A stretch of 64,000 nt of DNA from Gnetum montanum (taxonomy: Eukaryota > Streptophyta > Gnetopsida > Gnetales > Gnetaceae). Position numbers and translations under genes: made by a program. The stretch covers positions 590,872 to 654,871 of the forward strand of contig MNCI01002923.1 in NCBI GenBank assembly GCA_015680685.1. Direction: 5' to 3'. The notes beneath the pieces were generated by a model, which saw only the letters and a list, made by a program, of their open reading frames with translations, ran no database searches and had not been told where the DNA came from. Positions 1-10,879 of the stretch are shown here, in pieces. The first letter of the stretch is position 1, and every line of letters begins with the position of its first letter.

Positions 1-1726
1 TTGAAGCTGACTTTGCCAAATCATCTGCTATAAGATTCTCTGCTCTATTTATATGCTCTTTTCGACAATGTCGAAACTGATCTAACATCTTACAAGCAAG
101 TTGCTTATAAGGTCTTAAGAATGAACTCTTTACGACACAGTTATCCTTTACTTGTTCACTGACTAATCTTGAGTCTCCTTTTATAGTGATTATTCTGATC
201 TTTTTGTCTAGAGCTATTTTCATACCAATACATAAAGTTTCATAGTCAGCCTTGTTGTTAGTACAAGGAAAAGATAGACGAATTGCTTTGAGAATTTCAG
301 GTGAATCATTCTTGAATATAACTATACCGGCTCCTACACCTTTTGAATTACATGAATCATAAAAGTATAGCTCCCATTTATCCTCATCCTTTGATTGTTC
401 TTTTTCAGAACTATAATTTTCTTGAAGTGTACAAATTTTGTTTTCAATACCTCCCTTTTCAACCATTTTACTTTTTCCATTTGAAGTAATATTATTTATC
501 ATCAAAGGTTCTCTATAGATATATATATGATTTGGTTCTCTTTTCCAAGGTAGCCACATGTGAAAATAATCTATTGATATGTAACCTGAGAAATTCTTAC
601 TCCTACTCCTACTCAATAAGAGACTATGTGAATTTGGTATATCTACCACTTGAATAGTTACTCTACTTCTGACGTGGGGTTCAGAAGAAATTTCAAATAG
701 GACATTTGGTAATTGAACCACAATCTTTACTCTACTTTTATCCACTTAAACAATCTTTTTATTTGATTTTTTAGGAATCAAACTGAGTTTCTTACATATA
801 GATAATGGCATTATAGTAGACATAGCTCCAGAATCAACCAAAAAATTGTGTAAGTATGTATCCTTTAATTTCATTGTCAAAAGAAAAGGAGGAGCTTCCT
901 TATCATATGAAGTTTTTAATTTTTCATCATTATGAGACACATAACTTAACTCTGATTCTCTAACTCTCCTTTTTCCTTTAATGAACTCTAAAGCATTTCT
1001 TTGCTGATCTCCTATCTGAAGCAACTGATAAAAGTTAATATTGGCCTTGACATGTTTAAGGTCTTTAATCAAATCATACTCTCCATCACCAATAAAGCTT
1101 GGTTTCCTTATCCATTTATTAAAAGACTGATTTGGAGTTCTTTGCTCTATTTGATTGTCTTTATCTTTATTTTTATCTCTTCTATTTAGCTCAAAAGTCT
1201 TTCTCTTAGTAGATGGATCAGTAATAACATTTGGGGGTCTAGAAGTAGTTAATCTTTCTTTTGATTGGATGCTATATCCATTTTCCTCATTGTTATTGCA
1301 TTCTTCATCTGAAGACATATCTTCTTCAGAACTTGATAGAAAAGAAGTATCGCTAGATCCATTGCTAGAAGATTTACTTGCATAATGAACACTAGATAAC
1401 TCATTATCAGATTCAATATCAAGAAAGTTGGACATAATAAGGTCACCTTCATCCTCATCTTTTGTTAACTTAGTGTCTTGATGTTTATGCTTTCTATGTT
1501 TCCTTTCTTCCTTGATATTAACTCTTGCCAAGGCTTTTTCAAGCTTCACTATTTTGTTAGACATATCTCTCATTAATTGTCCTTTCCCAGATTCTACTCT
1601 TTCATGTTCTTTTTCAATATTAACATGAGATGGACCTGGTAAAGCTTTAAATTGAGCAAAATCTTGCATAGGAATCATAACTCTTTCTTCTCTTTTTTGA
1701 ATTGCAATATTTTCTTCAGGATTCAA
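1..1726 (-). pseudogene. Element A protease + RNase H polyprotein (one in-frame stop, 3' end off window)
   Basis: One frame runs from 1726 down to base 1 with a single TAA at 746-748. The first part (1726 to about 900) is charged linker, with NEEN and SSEEDMSSDEE runs and a basic stretch. The aspartic protease motif FLVDSGAMSTIMP lies at about 805-845. Downstream of the TAA, SKNFSGYISIDYFHMWLPW (about 530-590) is a typical protease-to-linker sequence of plant Ty3 polyproteins. RNase H follows from about 390: LYFYDSCNSKGVGAG, then NKADYETL, IKGDSRLV and AENLIADDLAKS, giving the D-E-D-D set. No RT lies between protease and RNase H. RT and integrase would lie beyond the left edge. Confidence 0.8.
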
Positions 1727-2473
1727 CTATTTTTCTAACTATATAGTTTCACTAAAGTGGTCATTTAGCATAGTTAAGTTTGGAGTTCTCCTTAACCAAA
1801 TTGAAATGTTGGGGTTGCCAGCCTTAAGATAAGTTTCTTTAAGCATCTCTTCTGATGGCCTATATTGTCTTTAAAAGAGTCCACAAATTCATTGAAACTT
1901 GATGTTAAAATCTCTAATTGACTCTTTAACTCCTTGCTTAGCTTGTATTAGCCCGTAGTATAGTTGTTGTTAATCTAATTGATTACCAAACTGGGCTAAA
2001 AAAAGATTCTTCATGTCATCCCAACTTGTAATACTATTACTTGGTAAGTTTGAATACCAAATCTGAGCCATATCCTTTAAATTTGATACAAACAACCTAC
2101 AAGCTTGATCTTGATGTTGAATATTTGCATGAGCTAAAGCTAACTCAAACATATGAATATATTCTTTAGCTAAATAAGCTTTTCCCAGAATGAAAGGCTC
2201 AGGAAAATATTTGTAAACTACCTTAGGAATATCATTGTAATTTTGAAATCCTAATGGTGTAACTCTTTGCCAAGGATTTGCCATCCTATTCCTTTGGATA
2301 ATTGAACTCTTAAACTTTCTAGATCTTCTTTTACTAATTGATAAACCAGATATAATGGGTGATATTCTTGATCCTCTAGTTCTCACTCCACTACTCGTTC
2401 CTAATTCAAAAATTTTCTTTGCTTCTTCTTCTGATGAAGAATCAATCTTAGAATCTAGAATATCTTTTGAAAC
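1727..2473 (-). pseudogene. Element A gag core (interrupted, N-terminus lost in gap)
   Basis: Read on the minus strand the open frame enters from the N gap and runs to 1970. It includes the gag signature KAYLAKEYIHMFELALAH, then CRLFVSNLKDMAQIWYSNLP and SWDDMKNLFLAQFG. Past the stop at 1970 the same protein continues in broken frames, with GVKESIRDF and a region around 1770-1850. This is the retrotransposon gag fold of plant Ty3 elements, which packages RNA in the virus-like particle. Frame breaks at about 1970, 1880 and 1730 make it non-functional as written. The true start codon is probably inside the gap. Confidence 0.7.
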
Positions 2474-2681
2474 NNNNNNNNNNNNNNNNNNNNNNNNNNN
2501 NNNNNNNNNNNNNNNNNNNNNNNNNNNNNNNNNNNNNNNNNNNNNNNNNNNNNNNNNNNNNNNNNNNNNNNNNNNNNNNNNNNNNNNNNNNNNNNNNNNN
2601 NNNNNNNNNNNNNNNNNNNNNNNNNNNNNNNNNNNNNNNNNNNNNNNNNNNNNNNNNNNNNNNNNNNNNNNNNNNNNNNNN
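2474..2681. other. Assembly gap (Ns)
   Basis: A run of 208 unknown bases falls between the gag and the leader of element A. Nothing can be read here, and the true length may differ from the number of Ns. Confidence 0.99.
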
Positions 2682-3605
2682 AATTGCCTAGTCTATGCGG
2701 TCCTTATAATACCTACTTGTAAAAAATAAAATTTTGCAAAAACAGTTGAGCACAACTCCACAAATCTACTTCTAATTTTCCCCAGAGAAAGAGATAGTTC
2801 CACAAAAAAACTAGAAATAGAGCAAGATTTAATGGAAATAGACAGAAAAAAAGCAGATTTGTGTGGACTTCAAATATTTAAACAAGGTAAAATGACACGA
2901 GTAAACACTTCGCAATAAAGCTATCCCAAATTCAATAACTACAAATTGTTCAAACTTCCAAGGCTCAAATAAGCAATTTCTTCAAGACAATCCTACTATG
3001 CTACCAAAAAATTGCTGCGTAAACTACCACGTACGAGACTCCATTTTGGCTAGATAATGGATGTCAACAATTGCATTCAACGGAACCTTCAAAAGACTTG
3101 ACAATATTTGATTGAAATACCATGGAGATTCACTTTAAAGATAAAAAGAAGCTATTTTGGTCCCATCAAAATACGAAAGATTTTTGGAACCCTCTTGACT
3201 ATTGAATCGTTCAACGACATGACTACAAGTAGAGGATCTCTTACAAGAATCTCAATAGCAGTTCTTATACGTTGCACAATAATAAAATTTACTACTAAAA
3301 TGCTCTTAAGGCTTTTAAACACAAGCGCTTCTATGGAAAAATTTTAACAAAAATTTTCTATCGGGCAACAAGAACAATAAGAGTAATCTAAAAATCCCAA
3401 AATTACTTACCAAGGATGATACTATCTAAACCACTAGCTAGACAATTTAAACAAAATAGAAATAAAACTTAAATCACAGGACTATGACGAAGAGGTTGAA
3501 ATATTTTCTTTAGGAAGCCATCTTACAAGTAATTTTTCACAATTTCTTCTTTCCAATGCTCTTCTCCCAAGACTCAAAGTGTGTCTCCAAGTGAGAGCCC
3601 AAGTG
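2682..3605 (-). other. Element A leader, no clear ORF
   Basis: This stretch lies between the gap and the primer-binding site of A, so on the minus strand it is the 5' untranslated leader and perhaps the gag start. It is AT-rich with many stops in all frames. A direct phrase repeat (CCAAGTGTG / CCCAAGTGT) sits near 3570-3640. No gene is supported. Confidence 0.5.
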
Positions 3606-3615
3606 TCTGATACCA
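3606..3615 (-). promoter_or_regulatory. Element A primer-binding site (initiator Met tRNA type)
   Basis: The minus strand reads TGGTATCAGA, a 10-base match to the start of the plant initiator-Met PBS (TGGTATCAGAGC). It lies four bases inside the inferred LTR end, GGGGTCTCA, which is normal spacing. Confidence 0.7.
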
Positions 3616-3619
3616 AAAA

Positions 3620-3981
3620 TGAGACCCCAAGTGTGGTAGCCCAAGTGTGATGTATTGTCCCCCCATTTGTGATCTCCCTTCTTTTTATCCCTGAAGCCTT
3701 TTTATAGGGTTCAAATGGTAGTTACATCCAAAGTATCTTTGCTAACTTCTCTCCCAAGTAACTTGCCCAACAAGTTAGGAAGTATTAACTTAGGAAGTTA
3801 GGAAGTTAGGAGAAATATTGCAAATATTGCTTTTGTGAATAATGAAAATAAACCCAATAGCTCCATATAATTGTTTAAAATTATAGCTCCAATAGCTTTT
3901 CATTTTTACTTGTTTAAAATTTTTAAGTTTTGAATACTATTGAAGCCCTAGTAATTTTATGAACAAGGTGATGGTATAACA
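3620..3981 (-). repeat. Element A 5' LTR (outer limit tentative)
   Basis: The inner end (GGGGTCTCA on the minus strand, 3620) is fixed by the PBS. A TATA box, CCTATAAAAAGG on the minus strand, lies at 3697-3708. The outer end is placed at TGTTATACC (minus strand, starting at 3981) because it begins with TG and gives a plausible U3. No second LTR is in the window to confirm it. R-U5 would be only about 75 bases. Confidence 0.4.
3697..3708 (-). promoter_or_regulatory. TATA box in element A LTR
   Basis: CCTATAAAAAGG on the minus strand is 77 bases upstream of the LTR inner end, in the place expected for the U3 promoter of A. Confidence 0.5.
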
Positions 3982-4689
3982 TCTACCTTGGTGTAGACGT
4001 TGGTGGTAGCTAATCTATGTAAATTTATATAAATAATTTATCTTCACTTGCACCCGTGTAAAAGTGGCTGAAAATAAAAATTTAAATCCAAAATATGAGG
4101 TTCAAATGTGAAGGTGCCAAGCTTGGAACTGCTAGCAAATATTTCCAAATTATCCCGCCTTGCCAAAAATCGTTATCAATTGCCACCACGGAAGAAGGCT
4201 CTACCGCTACATCCGACATTGTTGCCGTGTGGTTTTTAGTTGCTGAAGAGCGGAGGAGAAGGATTTTTCTGGAAAAAAAATGATGTGCTGAAAATATGGT
4301 CCTAAACATAGGGTTTCAGTTGCCTGGAATTTGTTTTGTTTTGTCCCAAATTCGCTTAGGGCTTCCTGCGTTTTTTTTTTGAAAATCGCCTTCCAAATCA
4401 TTACCATTGATTGTAGAGCCAGGGGTGAACATGCCATGGATCAGAGTATCAGTGAATGATGGCATCAGGTATGGTAAGTTGAGAATGGCCTTGTAATGGC
4501 TAGAAAATTCTCTACATAGTGCACACATTGCAGAACACAGAGAATGTCCGGGAAGGCGTCAAAGACGAGTAGATCTAGCTGCATATCGGTGGAAATTTTT
4601 TTTTGAAATTGAATGTGTTGCTCCTTAAATTCACCACGAAGCTCTGATTGTGGTTCCTATTTTGATCGAAGTGGCAACGACCATGAGAG
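3982..4689. other. Spacer between element A and cyclophilin fragment
   Basis: There is no recognisable gene. Short open stretches on the minus strand (4082-4528) show no domain that I know. The stretch 4560-4690 follows the cyclophilin fragment downstream but no longer resembles cyclophilin. Confidence 0.4.
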
Positions 4690-4797
4690 CTCCTCCTCCG
4701 CCATCCTTGTAACCACATCCTTGTAAGGCTCTATCACAATACGCCCAGCAAGGGTGCCACTGATCTTGGGGCCAAAGAAAACAGTTGGGTTCACCAT
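4690..4797 (-). pseudogene. Cyclophilin-type peptidyl-prolyl isomerase, N-terminal fragment
   Basis: From an ATG at 4797 the minus strand reads NPTVFF, then AGRIVIEPYKDVVTRMAEE. This matches the first strand and helix of plant cytosolic cyclophilins (NPxVFF, AGRIVxELYxDVVPRTAEN). About 36 codons are recognisable. The protein then departs from the family (ELSWSLPLRS, stop) before any catalytic Arg/Phe/Trp residue, so it cannot be an active isomerase. Cyclophilins of this type are often intronless in plants, so a truncated gene copy or retrocopy fits. No poly(A) tail was seen. Confidence 0.6.
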
Positions 4798-5493
4798 TCT
4801 ATTTCTATCAGATCATGTACAAAAATAGAAACCGTTAAAGATCAACAAACCCTAGCAGTTCTGCAAAATCTACTGATGCCTCTGCGTTAGTACCAACGTG
4901 TCTCCTTTCCAATCCATGAGCAATACCATAGTTTAGATCATTGTATTTACCGTCATCTATGAGGATTGTTCCATTTGCAAAAATTTCATTTTCTATATTC
5001 AATTTTAAATTAACAATATCTTCTCCATCATTTTGCAAACATCCACTGATAATTTCCACATTTTGTTATTCATACAATCTGTTAATTCTGATTTTTGAAT
5101 TTTTATTTCCAGTTCTCTTCTCTTATTCTTTACCAGTATCCAAATGATCAATTCCTGAACATATTTCTAACAATGAAGAATTCCTTTCTTGTAAATTGAT
5201 TCACCATTAGCACATTATCTCTTGCAATATTCTATTTACTGTCTTTCATATATGCATTATTTCCATCAATAATATTATGGTCTCCACTAGAACCCATACC
5301 AATAGTATGAAATAATATATTTACATTCTCCCACTCTTACAATAATGTTTAAGATGAATCTTACTATTCCATGAAATGGCCAAATGTGCCAACAGGATGC
5401 ATACTTTGATGGATCAATCATTAGACATGCAATCCAACATGATAATACAGACAAGAGGTACAAACTTAGATCTTCTATGTTTTTATTTAAATC
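4798..5493. other. AT-rich flank of element B
   Basis: I see no gene with recognisable domains. Several short open frames on both strands are chance-sized. This is the left flank into which element B inserted. Confidence 0.4.
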
Positions 5494-5498
5494 TAGTG
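5494..5498. repeat. Target-site duplication of element B (left)
   Basis: TAGTG lies immediately before the left LTR and is repeated at 18217-18221 after the right LTR. Confidence 0.85.
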
Positions 5499-5851
5499 TG
5501 ATGAGCATCAATGTGTTGCGTCAATAGGCCCCTATTGATGGGGCCCCATTTATGTGGTGTTGCCTCATTGATAGGGCCACATCGATGTAGTGTTTGCTAC
5601 ATCTATGGGGCCCTAGTGATGTAGTATTATAGCAAAAACTATAAATACAAGCTTTTAGCCGTGTTTATGGGCATTCAAGTCATAGTAGTAGATGAACTCT
5701 TGTAGTTTTTAGATTCAAAAGTTAGAATATTTTTCAAAGTTCTTGTAGCAGGAGTCATTGAGTATACAAATCTTTATGAATTTGATAAAATCATGCATGA
5801 ATTATTTGTGATTCATATGGTTGGGCTTAGGGGTACCTTCTCTACTCATCA
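5499..5851 (+). repeat. Element B 5' LTR (internally deleted, 353 bp)
   Basis: It starts TGATGAGCAT and ends CTACTCATCA. Bases 5499-5777 match 17297-17589 and 5778-5851 match 18143-18216, so about 553 bases present in the right LTR are absent here. U3 holds repeated phrases with GATGGGGCC and ATCGATGTAG. A TATA box (CTATAAATAC) lies at 5639-5648. Confidence 0.85.
5639..5648 (+). promoter_or_regulatory. TATA box of element B 5' LTR
   Basis: CTATAAATAC lies about 140 bases into the LTR. The same position is occupied by the weaker AATATAAACA in the right LTR near 17449. Confidence 0.6.
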
Positions 5852-5852
5852 T

Positions 5853-5870
5853 TGGAATTGTTGCTAGGGA
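5853..5870 (+). promoter_or_regulatory. Element B primer-binding site (tRNA-Asp type, decayed)
   Basis: TGGAATTGTTGCTAGGGA lies one base after the LTR end. It aligns to the tRNA-Asp PBS TGGCGCCGTTGCCGGGGA, and most differences are C-to-T or G-to-A. Confidence 0.7.
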
Positions 5871-6049
5871 ACTCTATTGGTTGAACATGTGCTATCTAGG
5901 TTTAGTGGATATTATCAATATCGTTGGATGGATCCCAAGGTCAACATCATTTCCAAATAACATTACTACAAGAGCACATTGATATTTTATTATTTGTAAA
6001 ATGTCTTATTCTCATAGGTGAAATGATACAAAACCATAGGTTCCACAAG

Positions 6050-8500
6050 AGTGCAAAGTGATATATACTCATCTAGATGAGTATGTGCCTGATTTCACCT
6101 TCATCCTACATCAAGATGAGCAACTACAATGGCGTAATATGGAAGGAAACATTGTATTGCCCCCTGATCAATTTGTGCTTAGGATGTTGGTTCAAACTTT
6201 GAAGAAGTTAGGCATCTCAGATCTTTAAGAGGAATATGTTGTGACTAGTTATGACACTCAAGACTACTATCCCATTGACACATAATGCCAGCAAGATTGA
6301 CATCAGAAGAGGCATCATGAGGATGTTAAGATGAAATGGTTCACTAATCCCTTGTTCCTATTGAACCAAGATGAAAATGAGGATCTTGCCTTTGATGGAT
6401 CTCATCATGGAGATTCTCTACCCTTTGTTACTAGTGATGAGGGTGTGACCTTGAATCTGTAGTCTATAATTCACAATTCAGGTTCAAGAAAAGATGGCAA
6501 TCAAGGCAAGGGGTCGAACAAGAATCAAGATGATATAAAAAAGAATGAACATGGCCATGATAACTGAAGGGGAGTTGGTAGAAACCATGGTGATGGTAGT
6601 CCTCCTCCCTCTTTGCCCTCTTCATCTAAATCTCTCTTCTTCTTCTTCTTCTGATTTTGAGAGACATCATAGAAGAAACAACTGTGACGTCGGTGAGTAA
6701 TAAGGAAATAATACTAATTGCCATGCCCACAATAATCAAAGGGTTAATAGAGGAAATTATTAGTGACAAAAAAATATTGATGATGATGAGCCTTTTTTAG
6801 CAACTCAAAGCATGCTTAACATTGTAGAGGTAGGTAAGATCCCAACTAGGCATGTGAAGGATAGTCGGATCAAGCACTTAGACATGAACAATATCCCAAG
6901 ATTTGAGAGGGGTGGGGGGGGGGGATATAACTCTGATTAACAAATACATTGAAAATGTTTGGAAAAAAGTCAAAATCTTCCCTAGGACACTTATCAAAGA
7001 AGTTGGAAGCTAGTACCAATCCTTGGAAGTGGAATTAATTTGTAGATGGAGAACCATGTTAAAGCTATTTAATGATAAATATTAGACGTACTCTAGAGTG
7101 TCCAACCTTAGAAGGTAAATCTGAAGCTAGAAATAGGGAACACATGAACCCTTGGATGTGACCATGAGTAGATACTATTCTCTCTTACATCTATTCCTTG
7201 GCCATGGTTATTCTTAGAGGGAACAACTACACCACATCATAGATGGGCTTAGAGTAGAAACTAGAAGAACTTTTGGCATTTATGCCCAAGGGAGATTATC
7301 CAAACTAAGAGCTCATCAGATCCAAAGGCTAATAGAGAAGGTAGTAAAAGAAGAAGGTGAGTTGTGAAAAAGGGAAACTATAGATGAATATAATAGGAAC
7401 ACTTCCATCAAGAAATGGGAGGTTCAATTTTGTGACAAGGAGGAGTCACCACTCGATGAAGTGATGAATAGAAAAACCTTGCCCATACAAAAATATATTT
7501 TTGATATTTTGGCTAAGATTGAAAAATTATGAGACTCTTTAGATGAAAAATTAAAAACTACTATGAAGATTGCTAAATAATATAAATAGAAAAATAATTA
7601 TCATAACTGTAGGTAGTGGAAAGAAGCTAAATGTGCTTACCAGAGAGGTAAGGGTAAATCTATTGCAGTAGAAGAAGTTGTGGAGATAAACTCTGATGAT
7701 GATGTTGATTATGAAATTTTTCAATATAAACATCCTCAGGAATGTTGCCCTATGGTGTCACACTTACAAGGGTTTAGGGTGTACACACTGAATCCTCGAT
7801 TAGCATGGAGGTAAGAATCCAAACAATTACCTTATCTTCAAGGCAATCCAAGATAGTTTCACCAGCAACAATAAGCTTACTATCCAAGTGGAACTCCACC
7901 ACAACCATATGAAAAATATTAATGGTGGCACCAACCATAATCATGGGAAATGCCACCACCAAGATAGTAGTACCGTTATGGGAAACTAGATCCATATGGG
8001 TACTATGTTTAGCAACCTGTCCTTCCAAGAAGTTCTACCAGCCATGCTTCATCTTAAAATTACTATTACCTTCTAGAGTACCATTGAACTCATTCACCAT
8101 CTACTCGAGGGGAGAGCCCATATCCATACCACCCTCTGCATCCATTTGCACACATCCCTTTACCCTCAACCTAGTTACCTCCTGCTTCATCCATGTAGGG
8201 TGAAATTCCATCACATCCACAACAACGAAATGCTATGAGGGTTGTACATTCATAATCAGCTTTCTAGTCAAGTGGTTTGGACAATTGATCTAGGAAATGA
8301 TCATTTTTTCAACCTAACATCCTTCCAAACCCTCACAACCTAATGTTGATAGTTATCCTATATCTCAAACACCCTCATCCTCTGCATCAAACACATTTGA
8401 GTGTCCTTCAAATTAAACATCACCTCAGATCTACACTATAATGTTACTCATGTTGTTTCCTATTGGATCCACGCTAGCAATCTTTCCATGAAAAGATCTA
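6050..8500 (+). pseudogene. Element B gag (broken)
   Basis: Pieces in several frames match gag of elements D, E and G. DEYVPDFTFILHQDEQLQW begins near 6075. PTRHVKDSRIKHLDMNN is near 6840. RYYSLLHLFLGHGY and GIYAQGRLSKLRAHQIQRL lie at 7170-7340. A zinc-knuckle remnant is at 7710-7748, followed by VSHLQGF, and then a Pro/Tyr/Ser-rich tail to about 8450. Both leading cysteines of the zinc knuckle are lost (now Tyr and Phe). A G-rich run at about 6910-6923 sits where the other copies read KFEGGYN or KFSGGYD. Gag normally forms the particle and binds genomic RNA. Confidence 0.75.
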
Positions 8501-8526
8501 ACTTGAGAAGTCTACTCATTTACTTA

Positions 8527-8900
8527 TAGATCACTAGACATGAGCCATGCAACACTCTTCTTGATTTTGGTTCCAATGTCAATCTCATCTCCCATGACAT
8601 GTACAAAGCTTGAAACTTGCCACTTTTCAAGAAGAGAAACATTCGTTTAAATTTAGTAAACCAATCAATCACTATTCCTTTGGGACTAGTGGAGGACATT
8701 ATGACCACACGTTGTAGGTGGTCTTGCCCTGCTAATTTTTTAATGATCAAGGTTGAAAATTGCAAAGGTGACTTACCCATCATTATGGGAAGGGTATGGT
8801 TTAGCATAGTAGATGCACATATGGGTATAAGAGACCTCTCCTTGAAAATCTCCAATGAAAATGAATTTGGAAGGCTAGGGAAGAAGTGTGTTCCATGAAT
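8527..8900 (+). pseudogene. Element B aspartic protease
   Basis: TLLDFGSNVNLISHDMYKA at 8551-8610 is the active-site region, with Phe between Asp and Gly where Ser is usual. It is followed by PLGLVEDIMTT, CPANFLMIKVENCKGDLPI and IMGRVWFSIVDAHMG, as in element G (50238-50560). One Trp codon is a stop (YKA*NLP). The protease would cut the Gag-Pol polyprotein. Confidence 0.75.
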
Positions 8901-9059
8901 CATGTACAACGATAATGGATGCAATTGCGTGTAAAAGATATGGTCTATCAAGAGTACATTCATTACAACATGCAATTAGTGTGAATAAGAAACAAATATT
9001 CAAAGGTTTCTGTATGCAACAGTCACAAACTAGGAGGGCATGCAATGGTTGATAGCTAA

Positions 9060-10175
9060 CTTTGATAGTAGCACATTATGCATGGAACCTATTGAGTGCT
9101 TGAGATGCACCTATGTTAAAAGCATGGATGAACTTGAGCAAGTTCATCACCAACTCTTTCAAGATGAAGATGATGATACTGATTGGGAAGAGTTGGAAAT
9201 CCCTGATAATTTCAAGTAGAAGCTCCTAGAGTTAAAAACTTTACTACTCATCATGAAATATGCATTTTTAAATAATGGTAAGCTTGTCATAATAAATGAA
9301 AATATTTCTCATAAAAAAAAAGACAAGTTATCCTAGGTTTTCAACAAGTGGCCAATAGCCTTTGCTTGGTCATATCTTGAACTTACAGTAATCAATCAAA
9401 GGATATGCCAACATCGCATTTACACCAACCTAGCCATGAAACCAAGAAGGTAGTTACAAAGCTGGTTGAATCCCAAATTGAAGTAGATCATCAAGGAGGA
9501 AATAGAACAACTCCTTATGGTGGGGTTCATCTATCCCATTGTAGATAGTGAGTGGGTTAGCCCACTCATAATTGTGCCAAAGAAAGATGGTAAGTGGTAG
9601 GTCTATATTGACTTCAAGCTATTGAACATGGTAACATTTAAAGATCATTTTCCATTACCATTTGTGGACCAAGTATTGGATACTATCTCCAAGCATTGCT
9701 ATTATAGCTTGTTGGATGGTTACAGTGGCTATAGCCAAATCCAAATTATGCTAGAAGATTAAGTCAAGACAAAATTCATGAGCCCTTGAGGGAATTTTGC
9801 ATATTGTAAGATGCCATTTGGTTTATGCAACACCTCTACAATGTTTCAATGCCTATTTTTTAGTATTTTTCAATAGCAGATTGGTAGTAGGGTAGAAGTC
9901 TTTATGGATGATTTCTCTACCTATGGGGCTACATATGAGCAAGCCTTGGATTACCTTGAGTAGGTACTAAAAAGATGTGTTGCAACAAACCTTGGGCTCA
10001 ATTGGTAGAAAAGCGATTTAATGGTCTAGGAAGGCATTATATTAGGACATAGAATTACTCAGGTAGGGATTGAGGTGGACCCAAATAAATAAGGGTCATC
10101 CAAGGAATTACACGCCAATGAAAGACAATCAAAAATGTCTAATCATTCCTTGGACATACTGGCTAATACTAGCAT
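9060..10175 (+). pseudogene. Element B reverse transcriptase
   Basis: Readable motifs in order are EWVSPLIIVPKKDGKW (9545-9597), FKLLNMVTFKDHFPLPFVDQ, HCYYSLLDGYSGYSQIQI (about 9690-9750), FAYCKMPFGLCNT, and the catalytic FMDDFSTYG at about 9902-9930. ILGHRITQVGIEVDPNK follows. Stops replace Trp or Gln codons at several sites (SP*GNF, KW to K*, EDQ to ED*). The catalytic Asp pair is kept. The upstream linker includes DDTDWEELEIPDNF at about 9170-9217. Confidence 0.85.
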
Positions 10176-10189
10176 TTCATAGAGAATTT

Positions 10190-10710
10190 ATCTAAGATTG
10201 AAAAGTTGTTGGTCAAGCCTACAAAGAAAGATGTTTCATTTTTATGGACCAAAGAGTGTGAATATGCATTCCAACTACTAAAGGAGAAACTCATAGAAAC
10301 TCCAATTCTACAAGTACTAGACTAGTTTAGACTATTCCATATAATGACAGATGCATCTAATTATGCCTTGGGAGTAGTGATTACATAGTTGAATGATAAG
10401 AAACATCCATATTACATTTACTATGCAAGCTGAAGCATTGTGGGTGCACAATTGAATTACACCACAACTAAGAAAGAATTGATGACTATGGTGTATGCTC
10501 TTAACAAGTTTAGGTACTATGTGCTTGGCTACAAAGTATTTGTGCACATAGATCATAGTGCCATCTACTTCCTAATGAACAAGTCAACAGTAAGCCCACG
10601 TATCATATGGTGGCTTGTGATGTTGTAGGAATTTGATCTTATAATGGTAGATTAGAAAGGGATTGAGAATGTGGTTACTAACCACCTCTCTTTGTTAAAA
10701 TGGGATAATA
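10190..10710 (+). pseudogene. Element B RNase H
   Basis: The region reads MTDASNYALGVVIT (10344-10386), then AQLNYTTTKKELMTMVYALN, KFRYYVLGYKVFVHIDHSA and, near the end, ENVVTNHLS. This gives the D-E-D-(D/N) pattern of Ty3 RNase H domains, with Asn in place of the last Asp or Ala-Asp. Several stops interrupt it. Confidence 0.8.
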
Positions 10711-10879
10711 AAGAGGAGGAGAGTCCACTCTTTGATTAATTTCCAAAGAAACTCCTCTTAAAAGGAGTAATAAATGACGAAGTGCCCGTTGAACCAAAAT
10801 GGTGTGATTGAATCCTCATTTACCTTCTTACTTAAAGAGATGTCACAAGATCTGGACTTTTGAAAAAAATAACAGTTTC

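Larger units (their letters stand above)
1..3981 (-). mobile_element. Element A: Tat-like Ty3/gypsy retrotransposon, truncated by window edge
   Basis: Read on the minus strand the order is LTR, PBS, leader, gag, protease, RNase H, and then the window ends. The RNase H follows the protease in the same frame, with no reverse transcriptase between them, and its four acidic residues are readable. A second RNase H of this kind is a hallmark of the Tat/Ogre branch of plant Ty3 elements (established knowledge). The PBS is of the initiator-Met type, unlike the tRNA-Asp type used by the other elements here. The coding frame has few stops, so A looks younger than B or C. The outer LTR limit is tentative. 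Confidence 0.75.

Noticed and set aside
2467-2729. Open frames spanning the N run
   Set aside because: They exist only because unknown bases contain no stops.
4835-5147. Opposing open frames of about 70 codons on both strands
   Set aside because: No domain, no shared copies, chance length in this composition.
6900-6930. G-quadruplex regulatory element
   Set aside because: A single long G run in a decayed gag; other copies read an ordinary KFxGGYN sequence here, so it is most likely a slippage expansion.
7774-8203. Open frames on both strands in the element B gag tail
   Set aside because: They are out-of-frame readings of the Pro/Tyr-rich gag tail.
8520-8975. 151-codon minus-strand frame opposite the element B protease
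   Set aside because: Antisense shadow of the protease, which is identified on the plus strand by homology to D and G.
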